Assembly (NCBI GenBank): GCA_028023455.1
Contig: JAQFVV010012422.1
Coordinates: 10,513,337 to 10,577,336 of the forward strand
From: Epiperipatus broadwayi
Lineage: Eukaryota > Onychophora > Udeonychophora > Euonychophora > Peripatidae
Direction of reading: 5' to 3'
DNA: 64,000 nt
Shown: positions 37,839 through 48,382 of the stretch, in pieces
How the letters are laid out: each line of letters starts with the position of its first letter
Numbering within the stretch: position 1 is the stretch's first letter
The notes under the pieces: generated by a model
Database searches by the model: none
Told to the model about the DNA's origin: nothing
Seen by the model: only the letters and a program-made list of their open reading frames with translations
Made by a program: the position numbers and the translations under genes

Positions 37839-37990
37839 TTTTCAATCGAAATACTATATTACTTGATAAAATGTCATGGCTGAAGGCAAAAAATAGCAGT
37901 ATTGAGACTTTTAAAGAGCAAATTTCTCGTAGAATCAGCATTCTGAAAGCAAAAATTGAAAAAGCAGAGATGTTAGCCAGGAAAATTAAA
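37839..37990 (+). CDS. Laminin alpha exon (end of coiled coil)
   Basis: The acceptor TTTTTCAG and donor AAA|GTAAGT are both strong. The exon encodes 51 codons ending in KIEKAEMLARKIK, the typical Ala/Leu/Lys-rich last helix before LG1 in laminin alpha chains. It enters in phase 1 and exits in phase 0. A ribozyme-bearing repeat (37559-37782) and its 3' target duplication end only 44 bp upstream of the exon, so the branch point and pyrimidine tract are squeezed into that short gap. Further translation into the intron is open for a while, but the splice donor and the next exon define the end. Confidence 0.88.
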
Positions 37991-38094
37991 GTAAGTTCTA
38001 AAATTAAATTACTAGTAAATAAATTATTCTATATTAATCCAAATTTTAAACAATGTTCATATTTATATTTTTTAATTAATTATATGTTTCACAG

Positions 38095-38244
38095 GGTGGG
38101 CTTCAGTTTTCTTCACCAGGATTTGTTAAATATTCCAAATTACCCAGACAGCAGAGTTCACCAATTACAACTGTTGAACTAAGTGTCAAGACTTCTGATA
38201 CAAGAGCATTGATTTTTTATTTGGAAAGCATTACAGATAAAAAT
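38095..38244 (+). CDS. Laminin alpha exon (start of LG1)
   Basis: After a 104-bp intron the acceptor TTTCACAG leads into GGLQFSSPGFVKYSKLPRQQ, and the exon ends VKTSDTRALIFYLESITDKN before GTAAGC. The change from coiled coil to a beta-strand pattern (LQFSS, TTVELSVKT, ALIFYL) marks the first laminin G domain. The exon is 50 codons, phase 0 to 0. LG1 is the first of five C-terminal globular modules of laminin alpha and is needed for integrin binding together with LG2-3. Confidence 0.9.
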
Positions 38245-39600
38245 GTAAGCAAAACAAATTGCATAATTAATAAATATAAAATTACATAAACTATTTATGT
38301 TTGTATATGCATACATGTATATTGTGTATTTAATAAATGGATAGAAATGACATCAAATGAACTGGGCAGAGAATGTTGAACAATAAAATCAAAAAAAAAA
38401 AAATAAACAAAAAACTTTTAACTAATTCACAGTCTTGAGAACATAATTTATATTTTTGTGCATATATATATATATATTGAATTTAATATTTCCATGGATT
38501 GTCATTATTATAAAAAATAGAAATTGAGATTATATTCATGGAAACAGAGATAACTTTTTTTAGCTTTTGATGTTACTAATAAACTAGCTATCATTTATTA
38601 CTAATTGACAATCCCTGAAGCTAAGCACATTTTCTCATTAATTTATAGTATCTCTTTTGTTGAAATTAATAAACCAGTGGGACATTCACAATTTATAAAC
38701 AAAGCAACCGCTAAAAATAAAAGATAGATTCATCATATCTGTAGATGTCGTCTTGACAATAGATTTTGCCTATACTATTAGTCTATTAAGCTTTGGTTAC
38801 ATTTGAAAACAGTTTAGTCTGACAATATATAATTGTCATTCCAATTCAAGTGAAACAAACTGATAAGTTATAGAAAGATTTAGAAAAGATTAAATGAAAT
38901 TTAATTTATCAGATATTTTCTATTTAAAATGAAATTATGTCACATAGTAGTCTAGGGAGAAAATAATGTTATAAGCTTTAATATTAGTATGTATGAAAAG
39001 ATAGAATTAATGAGGTAAAAGTTGTTCCAGGTAAAAGAACTGAATGATACATTCAATGTTCTAATAAGTACTATCTTCATCTTTATCCAACTTATCTACC
39101 AATAATAAAATATTGAATTTTATTAGAGGATATTTAAAAATTAACTAATGGCAGAAACTCACACTTAAGTAGTAAAAGTGGATTGCCTTCATAAATAAAA
39201 ACTTAAGGAAATATATAGCTTAGCCCAGTGAAAGAAAGAATGATCGACTCTGCAACTTAAGTCCATGGATCACAACCAATGTCTATTATTTTTGGTACTC
39301 AAAGTTCTCATGAACTTCTAAGTAATAAAGATATTTGATGCTTTTTTATGCTAAATAAATATTGTGCAATTAATTATAAAAATTATATTCTTTAATTGAA
39401 CTAATCACACTTTATGAAGTTGAATAATGTTTGTAATTAATATATTCACATAAGTACTTTTTGATCATCATCATTTTCAAGTTTTATTTCAGTATTTTTA
39501 ATTCTTAGCATCTCATATCAACATCATTCCATCACTTTCTTAACTATGGATATTAAATGAATAGATTTTCCCTAAAAAATTTAACTTGATATCATTATTA

Positions 39601-39947
39601 CATGATCATCATTTCTTATGCTTGCTCTTAACTGTTATTAAAATAGGCAAAACTCTCTATATGTATTACCATTCAGTGCAAGCCAGAGAAATCAATGAAT
39701 GCCAGAAGTCTTGTGCATAAAATCCCCATCTAGTGCCTACTCATCCAATATCCCCAGACTAGTTCTGGCTTGTGGCCTTCATCAGTGTTCAGAGATCTAA
39801 GGCTCCTCACTGACAAAGTCCACAAGCCAGAAACTAATCGGGATATTGGATGAGTAGGCCCTAGATGAGAATTTTATGCACAAGCCTTCTGGCATCCATT
39901 GATTGCACTGAGTGGCAATACGTATAGAGAATTTTGACTGTTTTGAT
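39601..39947. mobile_element. Foldback element family A, full palindrome, 12-bp duplication
   Basis: ATATCATTATTA flanks it at 39589-39600 and 39948-39959. Two complete family A units face each other around 39790. The minus unit has CTGATGA but GAA instead of GAAA. The plus unit has CTGACAA and GAAACTAATC. Both ribozymes therefore carry a core defect. A 68-residue minus-strand frame here is incidental. Confidence 0.85.
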
Positions 39948-40999
39948 ATATCATTATTAACATCCCATACAATCAAAATATCATTTATACAATATGAATA
40001 CATACTTTTAACTTATGAATCCAGTAACTGAGTTATTTTTCAGTTTTATATTCATATAAAAAAGACTTCACATTTTTCTCCAGATCTGTTAATTTCATTT
40101 TTGTCGATTTTATCTGCTACTAACTGCATTCCTAGTCGTAACTTTAATGACATTTTTTTGGTGGCAGATCTTGTTCAATGACTAGCGGTTTTAAAATTAA
40201 GTTGGAAATTTTTGAAATAAATTATAGTATGTTGATTCTTAGACTTTATATCTCCTACAATTAATAATCAAGAATTATTACTTGGTTATAATATCCTGCT
40301 GCCCAAACTTTTCAATCTTTCTGCTCCAATATCATGTAAATTCACTTTATACAAGGATGAAGTATTACTGTGATCTACTTATTATCTCAGTACTAGCTGA
40401 AATATATTTTCCATTTCTGTTTTATACAATTAATTTTAAATGATTTAATAATTTTAAAACTTCATTCTACAAAAAACATGTATTAAATAATCTCTTATAC
40501 TACCACACATTTTTTTGAAAACATATAAAAGACAAAAGATTTCAATATGCATTTCATGATGAACAAGCACTCATCAGTTGAACAGATCACCATTTCTCAT
40601 GTATATCTCTATCATATGTTGAGTATTTATTAATAATAAATTATTATATTTTGAATTACTAGTGTCAAACTTATTCCACCCCCAATTTTGAAACCAGCTA
40701 CTTTAGATAAATACAATAATGATTATTCTAATTATTTATTAAACTAGAGATTATCTCTAGTTCAGATATAAATGTTAAACCTCAGTTAAAGATTAATATA
40801 TCAGTTTTTCCTTTTTAAACACACACACACGGAGTAATTCAATTTTATTTCTCTTTTCCTATGTGTAATATCTTTTGTAGATGTACTAAATAACCTCCAA
40901 GCTTATCAACAAAAAATTGGTTTTTGAATAGTTTAGATTTTAATAATAATTGGAATATTATACTCTTGCATTTATTTTGAATCAACATATAGGCTTTTC

Positions 41000-42260
41000 T
41001 ACATATATATTGTAATGGTAAATGTTGATGATGGTTCTGCTTATTTAATCATTCTATGAATTTGGGCAGCAAATTCTGTAATGATATGTGTGAGAAAAGC
41101 TAGCTTTAATCTGTAACAGTAAATATATAGGGGGAAAAGCTTTGCTAATTTCTATAATGGTGAGCATGAGAGTAAGAGACAATGGAACACTTATCCATAT
41201 TCATGCTTATACAATTATATGCACACCATTTCAGGAAATTATCTATATCATTTTGAAGTAAAAAAAACAGTCATTAATACACTAAATATGTCTAAAAATT
41301 TTGCAATCATCTGCATAACATAAAAAATGTGAAAATTTAATGTAGCTTTTTAGGTCATCAATGTATACATTAAATAATAATGGTGCAAGGACATGGCTTT
41401 GAGGCACCCCAGTGAAGTAATAATATGGTAATGACAATTTATTGTTAAACTTTACACAAGACATCCTTATTTTTAAAAAAAGAGTCAAACCAATTAATTA
41501 ATAATTTGGAAAAACAGTCTACAAATCTTTCAAAGAAGAATTTTATGATTAACTCTACCAAAATCCTTGGACATATCAAAATAAATAACATCCAACCTAG
41601 AGTGATTCCCAATTGACTTGGAAATGTGGCCAAAAATAGGTTGCAGACTTGTGTTTGTTTCAATGGACCTATTAGGTAAAAATCCATGTTGCTCTGATGC
41701 CAAAACCTTATTGACAACAAAGGTAATCTTATTTTATAAGCATCTTTCAAATATTCGAATAACAGTGTGTAGAACTGAAATAGGCCTATAGTCACTTACC
41801 AAATGTCTAGCTCCTTTCTTTAAAATGGTTACAACTTTAGCAATTTTAAGAATGTAAGGAAAATACCATTTGTTAAAAAGCAATTTAAAATGTGCAAGAG
41901 AGAAGCAATATTTTCAACACATTCTTTATAAATGAAAGCTGGAATAATGTCAAGGCCCACACTAGAATGTAATTTAAGCTGCTTAATAGCAGTCATAATA
42001 TTAGATTCAATGAATAAATTAAATGCTACCCTTTCTTCAATTGGATCATTATCTTCAGTCAAGTTATTAAAAGATTTTGATAGCTTAAAAAGCTCTGAGA
42101 AATAATGAGAAAAATCATCTGCAACTAGATTTGAATTATTACTTTGTAATTTTTTTTTATAATACCTAAATTCTTGACTAGAGATCAAAATTGCAAAGGA
42201 TTATCAGAAATATGATTTTCAGTATTTCGTATGAATTTTGGCAATCTTCAATAATTAACA
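41000..42260 (-). pseudogene. Jockey/CR1-type LINE reverse transcriptase
   Basis: Read on the minus strand in three successive frames: LISSQEFRYYKKKLQSNNSN (42190), SSVGLDIIPAFIYKECVENI (K/S-x-x-G-x-D-x-I-P), then the palm VPQSHVLAPLLFNVYIDDLK (G-V-P-Q-G-S-V-L-G-P-L-L-F with substitutions) and FLCYADDCKIFRHI (catalytic YADD), followed by FLKWCAYNCISMNMDKC. The motif order and Y-A-D-D-x-K-I-F are typical of Jockey/CR1-group LINEs. It opposes the direction of most other elements and is dead through frameshifts. Confidence 0.85.
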
Positions 42261-42437
42261 AAATTGTTATAATAATTTAAGTTAATAAACATCACATGAC
42301 CACCATCTCTTATGCTTGTGTATAACTGTTGTAAAACAGGCAAAACTCACTATGCCACACACAGCAAGCTAGAGTAATCAATGGATGCCAGAAGCCTATG
42401 TGCATAAAATCCCCATCTAGTGCCTACTCATCCAATA

Positions 42438-42479
42438 TTCCCAGACTAGTTTCTGGTTTGTGGCCTTCATCAGTGAGAT
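42438..42479 (-). ncRNA. Hammerhead ribozyme-like, unit 1 of dimer
   Basis: Minus strand: stem I ATCTCA/TGGGAAT (5 pairs), CTGATGA (42473-42467), stem II GGC/ACC with two G-C pairs, GAAA, then CTAGTC with the GUC cleavage site. The core is intact; stem II is short. Confidence 0.65.
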
Positions 42480-42889
42480 GCCGTGGATCTGAGAGCACTG
42501 CTCCTAGATCTTAGGATCTAATGCAACCCTCCAGCAACCACCTTTTACCTTTATTTAACTACAAAACTATGAGTCTTAAACTGAAAACACCTTAATTTTT
42601 TCAATCCAATACCATTAGCTTATATAGCCATATGGGTCTGAACCCAGTTCAGTACCCATACATTTTGGTGTCTTTGGTTCTTTAATAACATAGCCACCAC
42701 TATTCTATTAAGCAGGATTAGTTTTAAGCCAATAAACATCACGTGACTGCCACCTCTTATGCTTGTGTATAACTTGTTAAAACAGGCAAAACTCACTATA
42801 CGTATTGCCACACAAAGCAAACTAGAGTAATCAATGGATGCCAGAAGGCTTGTGCATAAAATCCCCATCTAGTGCCTACTCATCCAATA

Positions 42890-42931
42890 TCCCCAGACTA
42901 GTTTCTGGCTTGTGGCCTTCGTCAGTGAAGA
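42890..42931 (-). ncRNA. Hammerhead ribozyme, unit 2 of dimer
   Basis: Minus strand: stem I TCTTCA/TGGGGA (6 pairs, two G-U), CTGACGA (42925-42919, position 7 may be any base), stem II GGC/GCC with a CACAA loop, GAAA (42905-42902), CTAGTC with GUC cleavage. All invariant core bases are present. Stem II has the family A A-A closing apposition. Confidence 0.72.
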
Positions 42932-43667
42932 GACTTGAATCTGATAGATTATATTAATACTTCTCCACCGTGCTAATGGAACTATTGTATAAATTATATC
43001 ACCGCAGCAAATCTCTACTCATAATTTTAAATTAATTATAGCATATATTTTGACACATAGTATTTGGTGAAACAAATACAAATAACCTTTATTCTGAAAA
43101 ATATATTATTTCTTCTAGATAGTTTTACTCAAACACGAATTGAGAAAGAAACGTTAAAAGAAATATCACAAATGATGATATATAACTTAATATTTATATT
43201 TTAAATAAATTTAAAATGATGGTTAAAAAAATGCAAATCTCTCTCGTTAACAAAGATTTAATTTGTATTCATTCTCAACTATCTATCACACTATACCCTT
43301 AAATATTGAATATAAAATATACTACTTGGATTTCTAACAGAGCTTTATGATTAGATTTGGTATATTTACTACTTTAATAATTTATTAAACTATTCACAAA
43401 AACATAACTAACTAATACATCATTTCTATAAAGTTTATATGACAATTCAACATTGAACATTCCCAAATTTATCAATGAGGGGACTCGCAAACGATAATAC
43501 ATTTAGCAATTTGTAACACTACTATTCAAGTTTACTGAAGATTAAAATTATCACAATCAAATTAATCCATTTCGGAAAATATTTATCCCAAATATTAAAT
43601 GTACATTTTGAATCTTTTAATCTCCTTAATTCTTTTGATATTTGTACAAAAAAAAACATAAAATTTT

Positions 43668-44005
43668 TAATATATAGGGGTTTGAACTCAGACTTTCACA
43701 TGCCCCTCAACTATCCATGCTATCACATACTGCTGATACACTTGATTATACACATGTCAAAAAAATAATAACCAATACACATATTTTGTGCTAAACCAGC
43801 ACTCGTCAGTTGGTCCAGATTATCATCACACATATGGAGATGATAATCTGGACCAACTGATGAGTGCTGGTTTAGCATGAAATATGTATATTGGTGATTA
43901 TTTATCTTTTCAACATGTGTGTGATCAAGTGTATCAGCAGTATGAGTAGCATGGATAGTTGAGGGTCATATGAAAGTCTGAGTTCAAAGCCCCTATATAT
44001 TACAT
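43668..44005. mobile_element. Palindromic foldback element family B
   Basis: Arms of about 165 bp (43668-43830 and 43840-44005) are near-perfect reverse complements, from AATATATAGGGG at the edge to GATAATCTGGACCAAC near the turn ACACATATGGA. The outer part of the right arm has a tRNA-like pair (TAGCATGGATAGTTGAGG as box A, GAGTTCAAAGCCCC as box B), hinting at a tRNA-derived head. It holds the best hammerhead of the window in the right arm and a G12-mutated partner in the left arm. Related copies: 35492-35726 and 54655-54850. Confidence 0.85.
43843..43901 (+). ncRNA. Hammerhead ribozyme with tiny stem III, family B
   Basis: Stem I: ATAATC/GATTAT (6 bp), a TGG bulge, then ACCAA/TTGGT (5 bp). 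Core: CTGATGA (43857-43863) and GAAA (43879-43882). Stem II: GTGCT/AGCAT closed by a GGTTT loop (5 pairs, one G-U). Stem III: TA/TA with a TG loop, followed by U43889 and A43890, giving a UA cleavage site. Every invariant position is met, and the very short stem III is the form described for Penelope-like elements. Position 17 is A, which hammerheads tolerate less well than C. Confidence 0.8.
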
Positions 44006-45129
44006 ATTGCAGTGCAGGTATGAAAAAGCCTGTACTGTAAAAAAAATTCATATAAAATCTTTAAGTAACTCTTTGTCAAAATAAGTACTTTAGTCACTAT
44101 ACCGCTTTCATGCTTATGATGTTTTAAAGAAAATTATTTCAATCATTTCTATTTAATAACGATATATTATTTATTCCTTTATACATAAAGCAGTTTGAAT
44201 ATTCTTCACTAAAAGCTTTCTTTACTCTCTGAAATAATCAGTCAAATTTTTACTGGAACACATTAAAAGCATATTCTTTTGAAATTGGAGAAACACAGCC
44301 TTTAAACAAATTTCAGTCGACTACTCTAGAATTTCAATATCACAAACATCAAATTTTCTTAACTGAAATTTTAAAAAAATTCATTGTTTTTCATTTTATA
44401 TTTTAGTTCAACATATATCCATCACAGCTATTGAAATGGAGTAAAGACCTGACCCCATCTAGGGTATGCTCCTAAATAATGTTTTTCTTATCCCTTCATG
44501 CTTGGATATGTAGGTACAAAATTGGTGATTTAGGATAAAAACACAACAATCTTACACTACATTGAAAGTTTTATAAACTTACTTCTCGTTTTAATTTACT
44601 GGTATTTTTAGATTTTCTCCTATGACGTCAACATTTTCCACAACTTGTAGTTGATTTCTGGGGCATAAATAATCAGATGAACTCCTATAGTTTTTTCTCT
44701 CAATGAGGAGGAAAGAGTATTTATTTTTTATTATAAAACAATAAAATAATAATAAATTTAACATCAATTTATTATAAACAAAGAAATAAAAATGCACTTA
44801 TCTATTTATTAACAAACCTTATTAGATCAATAAATATTTAGCAACAAACATTATTAGATCAATAAAATTTTATTAGTATTTTAACATCAATATTGTCATT
44901 AAGCTTTATATTCTGTTATTTTAGAAATATTTATTAAATCTAAACATTTAATTATCTAAAATTTCAATAATATTTTGTGAATATTATTTACATATGCACT
45001 CACATAAATGTAACAACAATTTTATATATTCCTAATTACTAGTATTTCTGCTGATATAATTGACAGTTTGTTCATTTTGAATTTGGTGTAAATATTCCAA
45101 TTTAGCAAAGTTTGACTCCTCAGAATATA

Positions 45130-45340
45130 ACTTATTTTCAAAATTATTAAGCCTTCTATTCCTATAACAAAATTAATATCTATTGTGAGTAAAAACTTGA
45201 TAACTGTCTGGCCTTATCATATTTTTTAAATTTTTTGCTTTAATAAAATGATTACGAAATAAAACATTATCAACTTTTTTAATATTTAAATCTAAAAATT
45301 TAATTTTAAGAGAGTAATAAGTAAAGAGGATAAAAGCAGT
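45130..45340 (-). pseudogene. Penelope-like element, RT segment, inverted
   Basis: The minus strand reads LKIKFLDLNIKKVDNVLFRN, then HFIKAKNLKNMIRPDSYQVF (RT after the catalytic box: K-x-x-F-L-D .. I-R/K-P-D-S-Y-Q). It matches IKPDSYQ of the 9.6-kb PLE and ISPDSYQ at 45950. It is cut off where the plus-strand GIY-YIG fragment begins. Confidence 0.75.
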
Positions 45341-45690
45341 GTTATGCATTCTATTAGATGCCCACAGATAAATTGTAGTGCAATATATATTGGGGAAACT
45401 GAGGCAAGTATTAAATATCGTTTTTAACAACATAAATATACATATATTAGAGCAAGGGAAAATGATATAGTTTATTCGGCTTTTTATGTTTACCAAAATA
45501 GTACAGGTCATGCATGTAGTCCAAAGGATTTTGCAATATTAATGCATGAAACACGCAATAAAAAATGCAAGATTAAAGAATCATATCTTATACAAAATTC
45601 ATCTTGTGTTATGAATTCAAAATTAACCAATTTTTCGATTAGTTGTTCCTGGCCAATGCAATGAAATGTTGAATTTATTGCTTAGGAGAA
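45341..45690 (+). pseudogene. Penelope-like element, GIY-YIG fragment
   Basis: The plus strand reads CPQINCSAIYIGETEASIKY, QHKYTYIRARENDIVYSAFY, NSTGHACSPKDFAILMHETR. The GIY-YIG core is clear (C-x-x-x-x-C-x-x-I-Y-I-G-E-T), with the Arg and the QH that follow in PLEs. One stop lies between the two halves. It joins head-to-head with the minus-strand RT piece at 45340. Confidence 0.8.
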
Positions 45691-46600
45691 AATAGGAGTT
45701 TTTTGCTGCTTTGATAAAGACTCGTATGAATTGAAAGTGCTTGGTAATAGTTATTTTATTTATAATAATGATTCTCTATTTTAACAATTGACGAATTGTT
45801 ATATTGTATTTTATAAGTTGTATAAACAGAAGTATTATATTGATTTATTAGTTAAAAGTTTTAGATTTATGTATTGATAAAGTTGGTAATGTTTTATTTT
45901 GTAGTCATTTTATTCGAGCAAAAAAAATAAGAAATATGATAAGTCCAGATAGTTATCAATAGTTTCTTTATTAGATTTTTGTTACAGGAATAATAATTTT
46001 GCAAATAATACTTATATTCAGATGAGTCAATTTGCTTTTAACTATATTGTTAGGATATAATCATGAATTTATTAGAAATATCTCTAATCCGTTAATAATA
46101 AAGATTTATTCATTAATGAGAATAGAGTTTACTTCTTTGCCATATAAGTCATACATTAGTAAATTGATTTATAAGAATAATTTTTTATTGTGTGATATGA
46201 AAGTGGCTTGAAATAAGATCTGAAATTAAATTGATTACTAAATAGTTCAAAATAGTCAATTGATTGCAAATCTATTCCTGTGATAGTTTATAAGATATTT
46301 TCCAGTTGTCATAAAAGTTATATAGATCAGAGTAAATTAACTTTTAATGAAAAAGTTAAAAGTTCATAAGAGTAGAGTTAAAAATAGATATGAGAACTCA
46401 GCTTTATATATTCATCAACTGAATACCGGTCATGAAAATTTGAGAATGCAAAGGTTATCTTTTATATATAAAAAATAAAATAATGTGAATTGAAAAGTAG
46501 AGTAAAAGAAACTTTGATAATAAAATATTTTGAATCAGATGTCATTAATCTCATGAAGTCATTTTTTGATGTTAAAGGAAGTTGGTTTTTGAAGTTTTTG
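45691..46600 (+). pseudogene. Second Penelope-like copy, RT end to C-terminus
   Basis: VLFCSHFIRAKKIRNMISPD (about 45890-45960) is the RT tail. A decayed GIY-YIG follows (YIDQSKLTFNEK, about 46320), then KNRYENSALYIHQLNTGHEN (about 46385-46445), the PLE C-terminal H-x-x-x-T-G-H block. Multiple stops. Ends at the LTR palindrome. Confidence 0.75.
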
Positions 46601-47197
46601 ATATTGTACCTATATTGATATAGGCACATATAATTTTATCTAAAATTATATTATTAAAATAATCGTTCATAAAAGAAAAACATAAAATTAAACGTTGAAG
46701 AGTTTATTGCAGTTTGTTTTAGAAAAGGATAAGAATCAAATAGTTTTCTAGCGTTAGTTTTGAAATAAAAAGCTACAATTAATTAATCAGAAGGGAAGAG
46801 GGGTGTTTCATTAGAGAAATTAAACTAAGGGTTATAAAAGGAAGTAAAGAGTTTTTATTAGTATTTGTAAAAATATAATTTAAAAAGTTAAAACATACAA
46901 ATCTCTTTTCATTCAAGTTTAATTAAAGAAAAAATAATGTTAAAACTAAATAGTAAATTGTATTAAAAATATATGTGCGTATATATGTGCGATTTGTAAA
47001 TAAATAAAATGTATGCGAAATAAAAGAAGATTATCATTAAAAACACGGCAATGGATATTAATTAATATAAAACAATACGTTTTTGCATGGCTATTACTAA
47101 TTAAGCAATCTTTCAAAACACGTTTATCAAATGATTATCACTGGAATTTTGACAACAGATCTTTGAAGGAGATATTACAATGACAACACGTCGCAGG

Positions 47198-47231
47198 TAT
47201 AAATAGACTTTTTTATCGGACAATAGTCAGT
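47198..47231 (+). promoter_or_regulatory. Left LTR core promoter
   Basis: TATAAATAG (47198-47206) is followed by the initiator TCAGT (47227-47231), 31 bases from the first T to the initiator A, the standard Pol II spacing. It marks the U3/R border of the left LTR. Confidence 0.68.
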
Positions 47232-48360
47232 TCACAAATTAGTTGAGTGAGTGCAGTTCACAAATTAATTGAATCAGTTGAGTTAACTATACCCAGAAAC
47301 AAAATGCAGTGCTGAGAAGATTTTGGGAATTCACGCCTCTCCACAGCCTAAAAGGTCCGATGAAAACAGCAAGATCTGCCTGTGAAATAATGTCAACGTA
47401 ACAACTTAGAAAATCTCCGTCAGTATCTAATTGTCTCCAATAGTAATAATCGTGAATAATAAGGAAACTCATCAAGGAAACGTACCAGCCGGCTGGAAAC
47501 ATTCATACTGGAAGAAACAACAAACAAGAAGAAAACAAAGTGTTAAATCTACATTCAAAATCCTAGGTAAAACATTTGCTTATTTTCATTTATACTGTAA
47601 TAGCCATTGCATTTCATTAATTCGTGCGAATCCTCCAAGAGTCTAATTATATGAACTCGATATCATACATAAATGAACTATTGATATGTGTGTTAAAATT
47701 TCAAATGCTATGTAATACTTTATTATTATATGTGTGCATGAGTTAATATGTGCATGATCCTTATATCAATATTATTGGTTAAATTAGATAAATACCAGTG
47801 TTCGGTTATGAAAATATACAAGAATATTTAAACTAGTTTAGAAATGTTAATTTAAAAATATGTGTGTGTTTTTATTAGAATTATAAAATGTTTAAATTTA
47901 GTAAATAAATGTTAGTTAATAAATTGTCTTTAAAATTAAACTTTATTTGTTGGTCAATTCTTTTTATCAATTCTTTTACCAAATTCTTTTGTCAATCTCT
48001 TTTATAAATTCCTTTTACAATTCTTTATCAAGTCTTTTAACCACTAATTATGTATAATCTATTAGTGATTACAAACAGCTGAGCTAGTCGTGGATTTAGG
48101 CATTGAGTTAGTGGCCATTGCTCAAAGTGCGTTATTTATTCATCCTTGAATAGATAGCTGGTGCCCGTGTTTATACACAAACAAAAAAGGTGCTTTGAAC
48201 TTGGTGTTGAACTCAACAGCCGAGAAGAAGTTATGTCCTGGAAATGTAATGCTAGTTATATATTTTATAGCTATCGTTTGGACATACATACTCTTTGAGC
48301 ATGTTCTTCTCTGCCTAAGAGGCCGGTGTTTCGAATTCACACATTCGAAAATGGTTCAAA

Positions 48361-48382
48361 TGGTGCCCCATGTTGGGCGCCA
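48361..48382. other. Primer binding site at the palindrome centre
   Basis: On the minus strand TGGCGCCCAACATGGGGC (48382-48365) matches the complement of the animal tRNA-Lys 3' end in 17 of 18 positions as I recall that sequence (A for G once). On the plus strand the opposing LTR is followed by TGGTGCCCCATGTTGGGC. The two sites overlap, so the 22 bases serve both LTRs. Each LTR end is separated from TGG by AA. Confidence 0.7.

Larger units (their letters stand above)
42284..42960 (-). mobile_element. Tandem dimer of family A, 447-bp unit
   Basis: AATAAACATCACRTGAC starts at 42284 and again at 42731, so the period is 447 bp. The first unit is complete, ending TTAGTTTTAAGCC. The second stops shortly after its ribozyme near 42960. 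Both units share CTTATGCTTGTGTATAAC, AAACAGGCAAAACTCACTAT, AATCAATGGATGCCAGAAG and the minus-strand hammerhead. Head-to-tail repeats with one ribozyme each are the arrangement expected of PLE terminal repeats and retrozymes, whose RNAs are cut to unit length. Confidence 0.85.

Noticed and set aside
37745-38182. A single 145-residue protein read straight through 37745-38182
   Set aside because: The frame runs through a 104-bp intron with clear GTAAGT and CACAG signals; splicing gives the coiled-coil to LG1 transition in the proper frame.
43668-44005. Possible intact tRNA gene at the family B edges
   Set aside because: Boxes resemble Pol III signals, but no complete cloverleaf with acceptor and anticodon stems could be drawn.
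47287-47646. Open frames in the LTR left arm
   Set aside because: They lie within LTR sequence with promoter signals and have no domain; kept only as a weak frame-conservation observation.
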